A stretch of 39,764 nucleotides of DNA from PFJX01 sp037442845 (GTDB lineage: Bacteria; Pseudomonadota; Gammaproteobacteria; Burkholderiales; Thiobacillaceae), in NCBI GenBank assembly GCA_037442845.1, contig JBBIPL010000006.1:1-39764 (forward strand), given 5' to 3'. The position numbers and the translations under genes are program-made. Within the stretch, counting starts at the first letter, position 1, and every line of letters starts with the position of its first letter. This document shows positions 1 to 8,467 of the stretch, piece by piece. A model generated the notes under the pieces. That model was not told the DNA's origin. It saw only the letters and a program-made list of their open reading frames with translations, and did no database searches.

Positions 1-1133
1 CTCTTTTCCCGCCCCGTCATCATCAACAGGAAACCGACCGATCCGGTCATCACGTTCACTAGCTGGCCCAGGGCCATCACCACCAGCATCAGCCAGGCGT
101 CGGTAAATTCGCGGCCAAACAGGGACATCACCCATTGCGGCGCCAGCAGAAAGAGCCCGATGATCGGCAGCGCCATCAAGGTCAGCAGGAGGGCGCTGTG
201 CCGGGTCATCCTGCCGAGGCTCTCCATCTCCCCCTGACGGTACAAGGCCGCCATCTTGGGCGCGATGATGCTGTTGGCGGCGATCAGGACCAGCCCGACC
301 AGCATGGCGGCCCGGTTCGCGGCGCCGAACAGGCCTACTTCGCCGCTGCTGGCCCAGACTCCCAGCAGCAGGACCGGCAGGGCCTGCGTCAACTGCTGGA
401 TCAGCATGGCGCCGAGCAGGGGAGTGCTGCTGCGCAGGAGGTCCCGCACGGCGAAGCTCGGGGCGGCCTGTTTATGCCCGGCCATGGCGGCCCGCCAACG
501 CAACACGCCATAGATCAGCGCCGCGCTCGCGCCGGCGACATACGCCATGGCCGCCCCGCTCACTCCGAATTCCGGCGCCAGCAGCAGAACCAGCGCCCCG
601 GCGACGAGCGGCACCAGGACACTCTGGATGAGCATGCTGTCGCGCACGTTCTTCAGCCCCTGCAGGGCCTTCGCCTGGAGCGTCATCCAGGCGAACGGCA
701 CGATGGCCAGCGCCATGTAGCGCAGGGGCTCGGCCAGGTCGGGCTTGCTGAAGAGCGCCGCGGCGCCCCAGTCGGCTGACAGGAAGACCAGTCCAGAAAG
801 CGGCAAGGACACGCCCAGGGTGATCCATACGGCCTGGCGCACCACCCCCTTCACCGCCGCCCACGCCTGCTCGCTGGCGTTTGCCGCCACAAACCGCGTC
901 ACGCTGTTGTCCGTGCCCATGCGCCCGACCACCGCCACCAGAGTGATGATGGTCAAGGCGAGGAAATACAGCCCGGCGCCCTCGGCGCCCAGTTGCCGGG
1001 TGATGATGACGTGAAACCCAAAGGCCAGGCCCGCGCCGGCCATCTTGAGCAGGAAGGCGATGGCCCCCTTGCTCAGGACTTCCTTCATGTGTCCGTCGAG
1101 GACGCGCTCCAACAGTTTTCGGATCCTTGTCAT
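1..1133 (-). CDS. Wzx-type polysaccharide flippase (MATE/MOP superfamily), 3' end cut by window
   Basis: I translated this frame directly; 377 codons are open and it runs off the left edge without a stop. The protein starts MTRIRKLLERVLDGHMKEVL and then shows repeated hydrophobic segments with the family pattern of a 12-14 helix flippase (ITRQLGAEGAGLYFLALTI, then helices with few charges, and RTLYRQGEMESLGR-like loops between helices). Members of this family move undecaprenyl-pyrophosphate-linked repeat units across the inner membrane. The ATG at 1133 is the first start after an in-frame TGA ten codons upstream, so the N-terminus is well fixed; no strong Shine-Dalgarno is visible. It is divergent from the PEP-CTERM gene and lies beside the export genes, which fits a Wzx role. 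The family call is firm; the substrate is unknown. Confidence 0.85.
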   Translation of the reverse strand, partial: MTRIRKLLERVLDGHMKEVLSKGAIAFLLKMAGAGLAFGFHVIITRQLGAEGAGLYFLALTIITLVAVVGRMGTDNSVTRFVAANASEQAWAAVKGVVRQAVWITLGVSLPLSGLVFLSADWGAAALFSKPDLAEPLRYMALAIVPFAWMTLQAKALQGLKNVRDSMLIQSVLVPLVAGALVLLLAPEFGVSGAAMAYVAGASAALIYGVLRWRAAMAGHKQAAPSFAVRDLLRSSTPLLGAMLIQQLTQALPVLLLGVWASSGEVGLFGAANRAAMLVGLVLIAANSIIAPKMAALYRQGEMESLGRMTRHSALLLTLMALPIIGLFLLAPQWVMSLFGREFTDAWLMLVVMALGQLVNVMTGSVGFLLMMTGREK

Positions 1134-1500
1134 TTCGCGCGCGGGACGGTCGCTTGCTTCTCATAGCGTGGAGTTCGCGTCATCGACTCTTGGAGTTCCC
1201 GAGGGCGGATCTCCCATGCGAGGATAAAAAGGCTATGAACAGTGAATCGGGGAGTCATGGCAAACCTTCGGGGCGTGGGGGCGGATACTATGGAACCAGG
1301 GAACACGGCGCAACTCTTGCAATACGGTCCAGCCGCATGCCGCCTTCGCCGCGGAATGCGGCCCATGTGCGCATCCGGGCATGCCGCGCTCCCGATCCGA
1401 CCGGCCCGCGCCCCACGCCCCCAACCTTCAGCCGGAGGGGTCCATCAGGGCGGATCGCGACACTTTTTTGTCGATTTTTTTTACACCGAGCATGAATCTC
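1134..1500. other. Intergenic stretch with no convincing gene
   Basis: This is the left part of a 535-nt gap between two divergent genes. Short open frames exist on both strands but have Arg/Pro/Gly-rich shadow-like composition. It presumably carries the promoter of the minus-strand flippase, but I see no clear -35/-10 pair. A T-rich run lies at about 1465-1482. Confidence 0.5.
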
Positions 1501-1520
1501 CCTGTGGACGACGCCACAGG
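1501..1520. promoter_or_regulatory. Perfect inverted repeat, candidate enhancer-binding site (UAS)
   Basis: CCTGTGG-N6-CCACAGG is a perfect 7-bp dyad. It lies 51 nt upstream of the -24/-12 element, so roughly 80-95 nt upstream of the expected transcription start. That is a usual distance for a sigma-54 activator. No T-run follows it directly and no plus-strand gene ends before it, so a terminator is unlikely. The binding of a PrsR-type regulator is inferred; only the dyad is seen. Confidence 0.55.
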
Positions 1521-1527
1521 ACTTTTA

Positions 1528-1540
1528 CAACGCATTGATT
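1528..1540 (-). promoter_or_regulatory. Candidate IHF site
   Basis: CAACGCATTGATT reads on the minus strand as AATCAATGCGTTG. This matches the IHF consensus WATCAANNNNTTR at every specified base. It sits in an AT-rich stretch between the inverted repeat (1501-1520) and the -24/-12 element (1571-1586), where IHF bends DNA in sigma-54 promoters. Confidence 0.55.
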
Positions 1541-1570
1541 ATTATAGGATTTTTACAGAACCCATGAACC

Positions 1571-1586
1571 TGGCATGCAATGTGCT
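1571..1586 (+). promoter_or_regulatory. Sigma-54 (-24/-12) promoter of the PEP-CTERM gene
   Basis: TGGCATGCAATGTGCT matches the RpoN consensus TGGCACGNNNNTTGCW at all but two specified bases and keeps the essential GG and GC dinucleotides with 10 nt between them. Transcription should start near 1597-1600, giving a leader of about 70 nt. PEP-CTERM genes in floc-forming betaproteobacteria are known to depend on RpoN and the PrsK/PrsR two-component system, which supports the reading. Confidence 0.7.
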
Positions 1587-1668
1587 ATGGATTGTGCAAG
1601 AGTGTCGCGGTAGAACGCCTTCGGGCTGACAAGACCTCGCCTTCAATGAACCGATAGGAGTATTGAAA

Positions 1669-2478
1669 ATGAAGCGCAAAATTTTGAGCGGCATGATGGG
1701 CTTGTCCATGCTGGGTGCGGCGGCGAGCGCCAACGCGTTCGTATTTGACATCATGAGCGCCGACCTGAACGGCGCCGCCATGGCGGTCACGGGCCTGCCC
1801 ACCGGCGCTGGCTCGCCGGACGGCTCCTTCAGCATGTCGTTCGACCTCAGCACCGCACTGGGCAACAGCACGATCTCCTCGCCCTCGCAACTGGGCGGCA
1901 TGACGGCCGGCGCGAGCCGTGCGTTTGACGCCCTGATCGTCGATGGCGACATCACGCTGTACAACCCCCTTGCCACGCCGAACACTTTGGCGCGCAGCTA
2001 CAACGACCTCACGGCGTTCACCGGCAGCGTCACCACGACGCTGAACTCCTTGGCGGGCTTGCCCTCCCTGCCTGGCACGCTGGACGCCTCGACCGCGGCC
2101 TTCAGCGGCCAGATGACCGTCGCCTACAACGGCGTTTTCGACAACTTTCCCCTGCTCGGCCTCGGCGGTCCAGGCGCCGGCACTCTGGTCATCAACTTCG
2201 GTTTCAATGACGTCTCGGACGTGCTGAGCATGAGCATCCTCGAGACCGTGACCACCGGCATCGGCTTCGAGAAGGCGCTGGACAATCTCGACAACACCTT
2301 CGGCGTCAACAGTGGCACTCTCGGCGCCTACGTCTTCGCCGGCCAAAGCGTAGCCGGCACCGCCCCCAACCTGGTCAGCACGGGTAATTTCATCCTGCGC
2401 GCCGTTCCCGAGCCCGCTTCCCTGGCGCTTCTGGGTATCGGCCTCGCCGGCCTGGGCCTCATGCGCCGCAAGGCTTGA
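1669..2478 (+). CDS. PEP-CTERM sorting-domain surface protein
   Basis: The protein has 269 residues. An N-terminal signal peptide (MKRKILSGMMGLSMLGAA, with cleavage near ANA/F) is followed by a low-charge, Ser/Thr/Asn/Gly-rich body with no recognised domain. The C-terminus has the full PEP-CTERM tripartite signal: VPEP, a hydrophobic helix (ASLALLGIGLAGLGL) and a basic end (MRRKA). Such proteins are exported by Sec, cut by an exosortase and placed at the cell surface or in the EPS matrix. The ATG at 1669 has AGGAG at 1656-1660 (8-nt spacing); a TTG two codons earlier is less likely. The gene stands alone between a sigma-54 promoter and a strong terminator. No exosortase lies in this window, so the processing enzyme must be encoded elsewhere. 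Confidence 0.9.
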   Translation: MKRKILSGMMGLSMLGAAASANAFVFDIMSADLNGAAMAVTGLPTGAGSPDGSFSMSFDLSTALGNSTISSPSQLGGMTAGASRAFDALIVDGDITLYNPLATPNTLARSYNDLTAFTGSVTTTLNSLAGLPSLPGTLDASTAAFSGQMTVAYNGVFDNFPLLGLGGPGAGTLVINFGFNDVSDVLSMSILETVTTGIGFEKALDNLDNTFGVNSGTLGAYVFAGQSVAGTAPNLVSTGNFILRAVPEPASLALLGIGLAGLGLMRRKA

Positions 2479-2503
2479 GACTGTCGGTTTTTCTTACAGC
2501 CCG

Positions 2504-2532
2504 AAAACAGCGGCGTACGCCGCTGTTTTTTT
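2504..2532 (+). terminator. Rho-independent terminator of the PEP-CTERM gene
   Basis: A perfect stem with arms AACAGCGGC and GCCGCTGTT around a GTAC loop is followed by a run of eight T. It begins 25 nt after the stop codon. Confidence 0.9.
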
Positions 2533-2691
2533 GGGCGCTAGGGACTTGATCCCGCGCACTGACGTCATGTCCAATCGGCGCCCGCCGCCTTGTTGCACGA
2601 ATGAGCCAGCGTATGCCATGGTCGAGCGTCCGGCAGTGCCGTCTATGCCAGCCCCGCAAAGGATCGCGCGGGAGCGCGAAGCGGGCCTGAA

Positions 2692-4209
2692 GTGTTTGTT
2701 CGTGTGGATGCAAATGTGACTAGTCTCGCTATTCTTTTCGTCTTCGCCCTGATCCTTTCCGGCGTGGTCATCCGTATCGCGATCTCCGCGGCGCAACGCT
2801 TCGGCGTGGTCGATCGCCCGGGGGGGCACAAACTGCATGAACAAGTCACCCCCTTTGTCGGCGGCGCCGGGGTGTTGGCCGCCCTGCTCAGCACCCTGGC
2901 CATGGGGGGGGAGCCGCGCGGCGACAACGGCTGGCTGGTCTTGGGCGCGGGCGCCGTGGTGATGTTTCTGGTCGGACTGGCCGACGACATCAAGCCTTTG
3001 AGCTTTAAGCTGCGCTTCGCCGTACAGGCCTGCGTCGCCTCGCTGATGGCGCTCGCGGCCGGCGTGGCGCTGAGCGATCTGGGAACGCTGTTTTCCGGTG
3101 AACTTCTGGAACTGAGCTATCTCGCGGTGCCCTTGACGGTGTTCGCCACCGTCGGCGTGATCAACGCCCTGAACATGATCGATGGCATCGACGGCCTGAG
3201 CGGGGCGTTGTCCCTGGCCAGCCTGTTTCTCATCGCCTTGGTCGCTCACGTCGGTGGGCAAAGCGACTACGTCATGCTGGCCGTCGGCCTCATGGGCGGG
3301 TTGATCGGTTTCCTCTATTTCAACCTGCGCCACCCGTGGCAGCGCCGCGCCCGCGTTTTCCTGGGCGACAACGGCAGCATGATGCTGGGCTTCCTCTTCG
3401 CCTGGATACTCATCGCCCTGTCGCAAGGGGAACGGCGCGCCATGCCTCCGGTCATTGCCCTCTGGCTGTTCGCCATCCCGCTCATGGACACCGTGGGCGT
3501 CATGCTGCGCCGGCTCTGGCTGGGCAAGTCGCCGTTCCATCCGGACCGACACCACCTCCACCACCTGTTCATCCGCGCCGGCTTCCGCATCCAGGAGATC
3601 GTCCATATCATCACCATGTTGCACCTGGGCATCGGCCTGCTCGGCATTGCTGGCATGCTGATGGGCATTCCGGAAATCTGGATGCTGCTGGCCTTCCTGC
3701 TGCTCTTCGTCTTCTACTTCTATTCCATTCTGCGCCCTTGGCGCATCGTCCCCGCCCTGCGCCGGCTGCACACGCTGTTCGATCTGGCCTCGCCCGATAC
3801 GCGCGGGGTGTTCATCGGCAATTGCAGCCTCGAAGGGACTGACTTCCTCATACGTACAATCGCGGAAGTGCTGTCATCCAGAGACGATTGCCGTTTGACC
3901 GTTTACCAGACTGAACGGATAAACCGCCCAGGTCAGTATGTCTATGCCGTGGTGGAAATCCTGGGTGAGGATAACGCAGCGGCCGCCGACGAAGTCCGTC
4001 GCCTGGCGGAAATCCTGAAACGTCGCCTCACGGGGCGCATGGGGATGCGGGTCCGACAATTTCTGGTGCGCGACCCAGCCAACGAGCGCCGCGTTGCCCA
4101 TTGGCCGACCATTGCCGATCTGCGCACGCGCGACCGCCGTTCCATGCACAGGAAAACTTTGATTCACTCGGCGTACGACATGCGGGCGAATGCCGCCTTG
4201 CCGACCTGA
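2692..4209 (+). CDS. WecA/MraY-like polyprenyl-phosphate sugar-1-phosphate transferase with C-terminal extension
   Basis: The enzyme should start the repeat unit by moving a HexNAc-1-phosphate from UDP-sugar to undecaprenyl phosphate in the inner membrane. The family motifs are all visible: DRPGGHKLHE (41-50), ADD (97-99), NMIDGIDG (161-168), FLGDNGS (223-229) and HPDRHHLHH (283-291). About ten membrane segments fill residues 12-345. The last ~140 residues (365-505) are soluble, not part of the normal ~360-residue family core, and I do not recognise them. The start is uncertain: GTG at 2692 (used here), 2704 or 2716, none with a clear ribosome site. The next gene, a Wzb phosphatase, starts within about 15 nt. 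It appears to be the first gene of the plus-strand EPS operon. Confidence 0.9.
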   Translation: MFVRVDANVTSLAILFVFALILSGVVIRIAISAAQRFGVVDRPGGHKLHEQVTPFVGGAGVLAALLSTLAMGGEPRGDNGWLVLGAGAVVMFLVGLADDIKPLSFKLRFAVQACVASLMALAAGVALSDLGTLFSGELLELSYLAVPLTVFATVGVINALNMIDGIDGLSGALSLASLFLIALVAHVGGQSDYVMLAVGLMGGLIGFLYFNLRHPWQRRARVFLGDNGSMMLGFLFAWILIALSQGERRAMPPVIALWLFAIPLMDTVGVMLRRLWLGKSPFHPDRHHLHHLFIRAGFRIQEIVHIITMLHLGIGLLGIAGMLMGIPEIWMLLAFLLLFVFYFYSILRPWRIVPALRRLHTLFDLASPDTRGVFIGNCSLEGTDFLIRTIAEVLSSRDDCRLTVYQTERINRPGQYVYAVVEILGEDNAAAADEVRRLAEILKRRLTGRMGMRVRQFLVRDPANERRVAHWPTIADLRTRDRRSMHRKTLIHSAYDMRANAALPT

Positions 4210-4222
4210 CCGAGTTTGCCTC

Positions 4223-4660
4223 GTGTTTGACCGGATACTCGTGCTCTGCACCGGCAATATTTGTCGCAGTCCCATGGCCGAGGTTGTACTGCGGCATGAG
4301 ATGCGGGTTATGGGGCGAGCCCTGGAAGTGCGGTCGGCCGGGGTAGATGCGCTGCGCGGCTACCCGGCGGACCTGCCTGCCCAGGCGCGGATGCGGGCGC
4401 GGGGGCTTGATCTTTCCACGCACCGCGCGCGCCAGGTGACTCCGGAATTGGCGCGCTGGGCGAACCTCATCCTGGTGATGGAGTCGAAACAACGCGACGC
4501 CATGGTCGCCATCGACCCCGCCTCGCGCGGAAAAATCTATCTGCTCGGCCACTGGATCGGGCAGGAGGTTCCCGATCCCTACCAGCAGCCCGACGATGTT
4601 TACACACTCGCCCTCAACCTCATCGATCAGGCCATAGCGAGTTGGGCCGGGAAACTGTGA
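4223..4660 (+). CDS. wzb: Low-molecular-weight protein-tyrosine phosphatase (Wzb-like)
   Basis: The protein has 145 residues, close to E. coli Wzb (147). The active-site loop CTGNICRS (9-16) gives the CX5R signature with nucleophile Cys9 and Arg15, and VPDPY near the C-terminus holds the general-acid Asp. It should dephosphorylate the tyrosine tail of the Wzc kinase encoded downstream and so set the kinase cycle needed for polymerisation and export. I chose GTG at 4223 because MFDRILVLCTGNICRSP lines up with the start of Wzb. An upstream in-frame ATG at 4190 would overlap the previous gene by 20 nt. Confidence 0.92.
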   Translation: MFDRILVLCTGNICRSPMAEVVLRHEMRVMGRALEVRSAGVDALRGYPADLPAQARMRARGLDLSTHRARQVTPELARWANLILVMESKQRDAMVAIDPASRGKIYLLGHWIGQEVPDPYQQPDDVYTLALNLIDQAIASWAGKL

Positions 4661-4687
4661 GCGCTCGCGTGAACGCTGCCTGTCACT

Positions 4688-4716
4688 TTCCCGCGGCTAT
4701 TCTCTCGCCATACAAT
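4688..4716 (+). promoter_or_regulatory. Weak candidate sigma-70 promoter before wza
   Basis: TACAAT at 4711-4716 matches the -10 consensus at five of six bases, and TTCCCG at 4688-4693 sits 17 nt upstream as a poor -35. It falls in the 149-nt gap between wzb and wza. This is pattern only. Confidence 0.2.
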
Positions 4717-4809
4717 CCCTTGCGTTTTTTTCAGCTCCCGCGCGCCGTGCACGATGCCCGCGCAGCCAGCCCGCGCTTCGCCCTGCCATTCGGAATGAAC
4801 GCTCAAGCC

Positions 4810-5946
4810 ATGAAAACTTCACACCTTCTCCTCCCGATTGCCTGCATGCTCCTGCTGTCCGGATGCGCCATCATCCCCGGCGCCCACACCTATGACATGC
4901 GCGAGCGGTCCTCGGTCCCCCTGCCGGCGAAGAAGGAGGGAGAGGAAGTCCCGGCCCACGTCAAGGTCAAGGCGATCACGTCCGATCTCATCATCGAACT
5001 GGACAAGCGCAGGAGTGAAGCCCTGGCCGCGGAAGAGAAGACCGGGGTTGTGCCGCAAGCGGCCATGCCGGATTACCGGATCGGCCCCGGCGACATCCTC
5101 TCCATCACCGTGTGGGAACACCCCGAACTGACCATCCCCGCCGGCACCTACCGCTCCCCCGAACAGTCCGGCACCCTGGTGGCGGAAGACGGCACCATTT
5201 TCTATCCCTATGTCGGCATCTTCTCCGTGTCTGGCAAGACCTCGCGGGAAGTCCGCGCCATCCTCGCCCAGCGCCTGGCCAGGGTCATCGAGAAGGTTCA
5301 GGTGGATGTGCGCGTGATCAGCTACCGTAGCAAGCGGTTGTATGTGGTCGGCGAAGTCAAGGCGCCCGGACAGCAGGAAATCACCGACTTACCCGTCACG
5401 GTGCTGGATGCCATCAACAAGGCCGGCGGTTTCACGCCGGAGGCGGACCACAGCCAGGTTCTGCTCACCCGTGCCGGGAAAACCTGGCGCGTGGACCTGC
5501 AGGCCCTGTACGAACGCGGCCAGGTCTCGCAGAACCTCCGCCTGGAGCCGGGCGACATCGTCAACGTGCCAGACCGCGCCCTGAACAAGGTCTTCGTCCT
5601 GGGTGAAGTACAGAAGCCCGGATCCCTGTTCATGAACAAGAAGCGCATCACCCTGGCCGAAGCCCTGGCCGAAGCCGGCTATATCAATCAACAGACGTCC
5701 AATCCCTCCTGGATCTTCGTGATGCGCGGCGGCGCCGGCGACTCGGAGCTCTACCACCTCGACTCCAAATCCCCGGATGCCCTGGTGCTGGCGGATCGCT
5801 TCCCCCTTCAGCCGCGCGATATCGTCTATGTGGATGCGGCGGAAGTGGCGCGCTGGAACCGGGTGATCAGCAACGTGTTGCCCACCGCGACCATGCTGAA
5901 CACCATCAGCGGAACCGACTTCCCCTTGTTCGGCGGTCGCCAGTGA
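4810..5946 (+). CDS. wza: Polysaccharide export outer-membrane lipoprotein (Wza-like)
   Basis: The protein has 378 residues, the size of E. coli Wza. The N-terminus MKTSHLLLPIACMLLLSGC is a lipoprotein signal with lipobox LLSGC and lipidated Cys19. The polysaccharide export domain begins at DYRIGPGDILSITVWEHPEL. Two SLBB repeats follow (YVVGEVKAPGQQ and FVLGEVQKPGS). The C-terminal stretch (ARWNRVISNVLP) fits the amphipathic helix that spans the outer membrane in Wza. It should form the octameric exit channel and dock on the Wzc protein. Start choice: ATG at 4810 places the signal peptide at the N-terminus; ATG at 4795 (five residues longer) is possible, whereas an open frame reaching back to 4642 would bury the signal. 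Confidence 0.93.
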   Translation: MKTSHLLLPIACMLLLSGCAIIPGAHTYDMRERSSVPLPAKKEGEEVPAHVKVKAITSDLIIELDKRRSEALAAEEKTGVVPQAAMPDYRIGPGDILSITVWEHPELTIPAGTYRSPEQSGTLVAEDGTIFYPYVGIFSVSGKTSREVRAILAQRLARVIEKVQVDVRVISYRSKRLYVVGEVKAPGQQEITDLPVTVLDAINKAGGFTPEADHSQVLLTRAGKTWRVDLQALYERGQVSQNLRLEPGDIVNVPDRALNKVFVLGEVQKPGSLFMNKKRITLAEALAEAGYINQQTSNPSWIFVMRGGAGDSELYHLDSKSPDALVLADRFPLQPRDIVYVDAAEVARWNRVISNVLPTATMLNTISGTDFPLFGGRQ

Positions 5947-5947
5947 T

Positions 5948-5979
5948 CTTGGCGGTCGCATGATGCGCGTGGCGCCAAG
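5948..5979. other. Inverted repeat in the wza-wzc gap
   Basis: CTTGGCG at 5948-5954 and CGCCAAG at 5973-5979 form a 7-bp stem with an 18-nt loop just after the wza stop codon. There is no T-run. It could moderate read-through or stabilise the upstream mRNA. The role is unknown. Confidence 0.25.
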
Positions 5980-6099
5980 CCGCGGGGCGCAACCCGATCG
6001 CCTTGCCGGTCGACGCCCCGAGCTTATGTGGGGTCACGGTCCGTCCGCCCGCGCCCTATGACCGACCTGCCTTCCTCAATCCACTGACCTGAGCCAACC

Positions 6100-8325
6100 A
6101 TGTCCGCCGACCCGATGCAAACCCTGCCCGGCCCCCCCCCCGAGGAAGCCGAGGACGACATCAACCTGGGGGAGATCCTGGCCACCTTACTGGAGCACAA
6201 GTGGCTGCTGGCCGGGGTGACCTGTTGCAGCGTCCTCCTAGGCGTCTTCTATTTGTATATTGCGCCGCCGGTCTACCAGGCCGACGCCCTGTTGCAGATC
6301 AATGACGCGAAAAACAGCGGCGGCCTCACGGCCCTCAAGGAACTGCAGCCCCTGCTTGGCGACACCACCTCGGCCGCGGCCGAACAGGAAATCCTCAACT
6401 CGCGCATGATCCTCGGCCGGGTGGTGGAACGGCTGAAGCTGGATATCGTGGCCCAGCCCGACCATTTCCCCCTGATCGGCCAGGCCGTCGCCAGGCGCCA
6501 CGACGGCGACGTCCCGGCCGAGCCGCGCTTCGGCGCCGTCAGTCATGCCTGGGGAGGGGAGCGGATCAAGGTGGAAACCCTGGAAGTGCCCCATCCCCTC
6601 CTCGACCAGACCCTGACGCTGCTGGCGGGCGAATCCGGCGCCTACCAGGTGTTCGACGAGGACGGCAACAAGCTGTTCGACGGGGTCGTGGGCCAGGCCG
6701 CGGCCGGCAAGGGGGTGACCCTGTTCGTATCCAAGCTGGCGGCCCGCCCCGGCACCCGTTTCAAGCTCAGCAAGCTGCGCCCGCAAGACGCCATCGACGC
6801 TTTGCAGGCCCAATACACGGTCAAGGAACGCGGCAAACAATCGGGGATCATCGAGGTGACGCTAAAGCACAGCGACCCGGAGCTGCTTCCTGTTATCTTG
6901 GACGAGATCACCAACGCCTACGTGCGGCAGAACGTGGAATATCGTTCCGCCGAGGCGGAGAACACGCTCAAGTTTCTTGAAGCCCAGCTCCCCGTCCTGA
7001 AACGGGAAATGGACACCGCCGAGGCAGCCTTCAACCAGTATCGCCAGAGCAAGGGCTCCGTCGATTTGGCCTTGGAAACCCAGGGCGTGCTCGCGTCCGT
7101 GGTCGACATCGACAAGGAAACCGTGAAGCTGCAACAGCAACGCGACGAACTGCGCCAGTCCTTCACCCCGGAGCACCCGCGGATGCAGGCCATCGACTCG
7201 CAGATCGCCCGGCTCAAGGAGAAACGCTCGCAACTGGACGGCAAGGTCTCGCGCCTGCCGGCGACCCAGCAGGTGCTGTTGAAGTTGCAGCGGGACGTGG
7301 AGGTCTCCACCAAGCTGTACACGGAACTGCTCAACAGCGCGCAGCAATTGCGGGTTTCCAAGGCCGGCACGGTGGGCGACGCCCGGATCATCGACACCGC
7401 CATGGTCGCCGGCAAGCCGGTGTCGCCCAAGGCGCCGCTGATCCTCGCCGCCGCCCTGTTCATCGGCCTGTTCCTCGGCCTGATCATCGTCTGGATCATC
7501 CGTTCCCTGCGGGTGATGGTCGAAGACCCGGACAAGATCGAAAAGCAGCTTGGTCTGCCCGTCTACGCCACCATCCCGCACAGCAAGACCGAGGCGTCCC
7601 TGGCGCGCGACATGAAGACCGGGAAGAAGGCGGCCCGCCTGCTGGCCGTGGACTTCCCCGAGGAGGACGCGGTGGAAAGCCTGCGCAGCCTGCGCACGAC
7701 CCTTCACTTCGCCCTCATGGATGCCGACAAGGGCTCGCTGCTCATCACCGGCCCGGCCCCCGACATCGGCAAGAGCTTCATCTCCAAGAACCTCGGCGCC
7801 GTCCTGGCCCAGTCGGGCAAGCGCGTGGCGATCATCGACGCCGACCTGCGCAAAGGCCACATCCACCGCGAGTTCGGCATGCGGCGGGAGCTGGGCGTAT
7901 CCGAGTTCGTCAGCGGCAGCGCCAAACTGGGCGACATCGTCAAGCCGACCCAGGTGGAAAACCTGTCCGTCATCACCACCGGCCAGCGCCCGCCCAATCC
8001 CTCCGAACTGCTGATGCACCCGCATTTCGAGGAACTGCTCGGCCAGATGGGCGACCTGTTCGACATCCTCATCGTCGACGCGCCGCCGATCCTGGCCGTC
8101 TCCGATGCCGCCATCATCGGCCGTCACACCGGCGCCGCCCTCATGGTCGCGCGCGCCGGCAAGCACCCCATCCGCGAGATCGAGCAGGCGGTCAAGCGCC
8201 TCAATCAGGCCGGCGTGGCGGTCAAGGGCTTCGTGTTCAACGACATGGACACCGTGCGGCAGAAGTACCGCTACGGCTACAGCGGCTACGTCTACAGTTA
8301 CACCTACAAAAAAAGCTCCGTTTGA
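6100..8325 (+). CDS. wzc: Wzc-like bacterial tyrosine autokinase / chain-length co-polymerase
   Basis: The protein has 741 residues. A Wzz-type N-terminal domain starts near residue 21, with a first membrane helix at about 36-54. A long coiled-coil periplasmic part (about 285-415) is followed by a proline-rich stretch and a second helix (about 447-468). The cytoplasmic BY-kinase domain has Walker A GPAPDIGKS (551-559), Walker A' VAIIDADL (576-583) and Walker B ILIVD (656-660). The tail carries seven tyrosines between 723 and 736, the autophosphorylation cluster. It should work with Wza and be reset by the Wzb phosphatase. A 153-nt gap separates it from wza, and no strong ribosome site is visible at ATG 6100. 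Confidence 0.95.
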   Translation: MSADPMQTLPGPPPEEAEDDINLGEILATLLEHKWLLAGVTCCSVLLGVFYLYIAPPVYQADALLQINDAKNSGGLTALKELQPLLGDTTSAAAEQEILNSRMILGRVVERLKLDIVAQPDHFPLIGQAVARRHDGDVPAEPRFGAVSHAWGGERIKVETLEVPHPLLDQTLTLLAGESGAYQVFDEDGNKLFDGVVGQAAAGKGVTLFVSKLAARPGTRFKLSKLRPQDAIDALQAQYTVKERGKQSGIIEVTLKHSDPELLPVILDEITNAYVRQNVEYRSAEAENTLKFLEAQLPVLKREMDTAEAAFNQYRQSKGSVDLALETQGVLASVVDIDKETVKLQQQRDELRQSFTPEHPRMQAIDSQIARLKEKRSQLDGKVSRLPATQQVLLKLQRDVEVSTKLYTELLNSAQQLRVSKAGTVGDARIIDTAMVAGKPVSPKAPLILAAALFIGLFLGLIIVWIIRSLRVMVEDPDKIEKQLGLPVYATIPHSKTEASLARDMKTGKKAARLLAVDFPEEDAVESLRSLRTTLHFALMDADKGSLLITGPAPDIGKSFISKNLGAVLAQSGKRVAIIDADLRKGHIHREFGMRRELGVSEFVSGSAKLGDIVKPTQVENLSVITTGQRPPNPSELLMHPHFEELLGQMGDLFDILIVDAPPILAVSDAAIIGRHTGAALMVARAGKHPIREIEQAVKRLNQAGVAVKGFVFNDMDTVRQKYRYGYSGYVYSYTYKKSSV

Positions 8326-8467
8326 AATCCCCGCTCCAGACCGATCCCTCCGCGACAGCCTCAAGCCTGGCTGAGAGCACGCCGACAAACGCGATATCCG
8401 CGGGCAAGAATCCGCCCCTACCCATTCCTTCGCGTATTCCCCACCCCATTCCCAGGAGTCCCATGCA

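Noticed and set aside
1234..1495. A short plus-strand frame (MNSESGSHGK start) with an AAGG-like site upstream
   Set aside because: Arg/Pro-rich end and no similarity to any family; it lies in a promoter region. I judged it non-coding.
2664..2679. TCGCGC-GGGA-GCGCGA hairpin before the WecA-like gene, as a terminator or riboswitch
   Set aside because: Short GC stem with no T-run; such hairpins occur by chance at this GC content.
2494..3771. A 425-codon minus-strand open frame opposite the WecA-like gene
   Set aside because: Gln/His/Asp-rich shadow; the plus strand has all transferase motifs.
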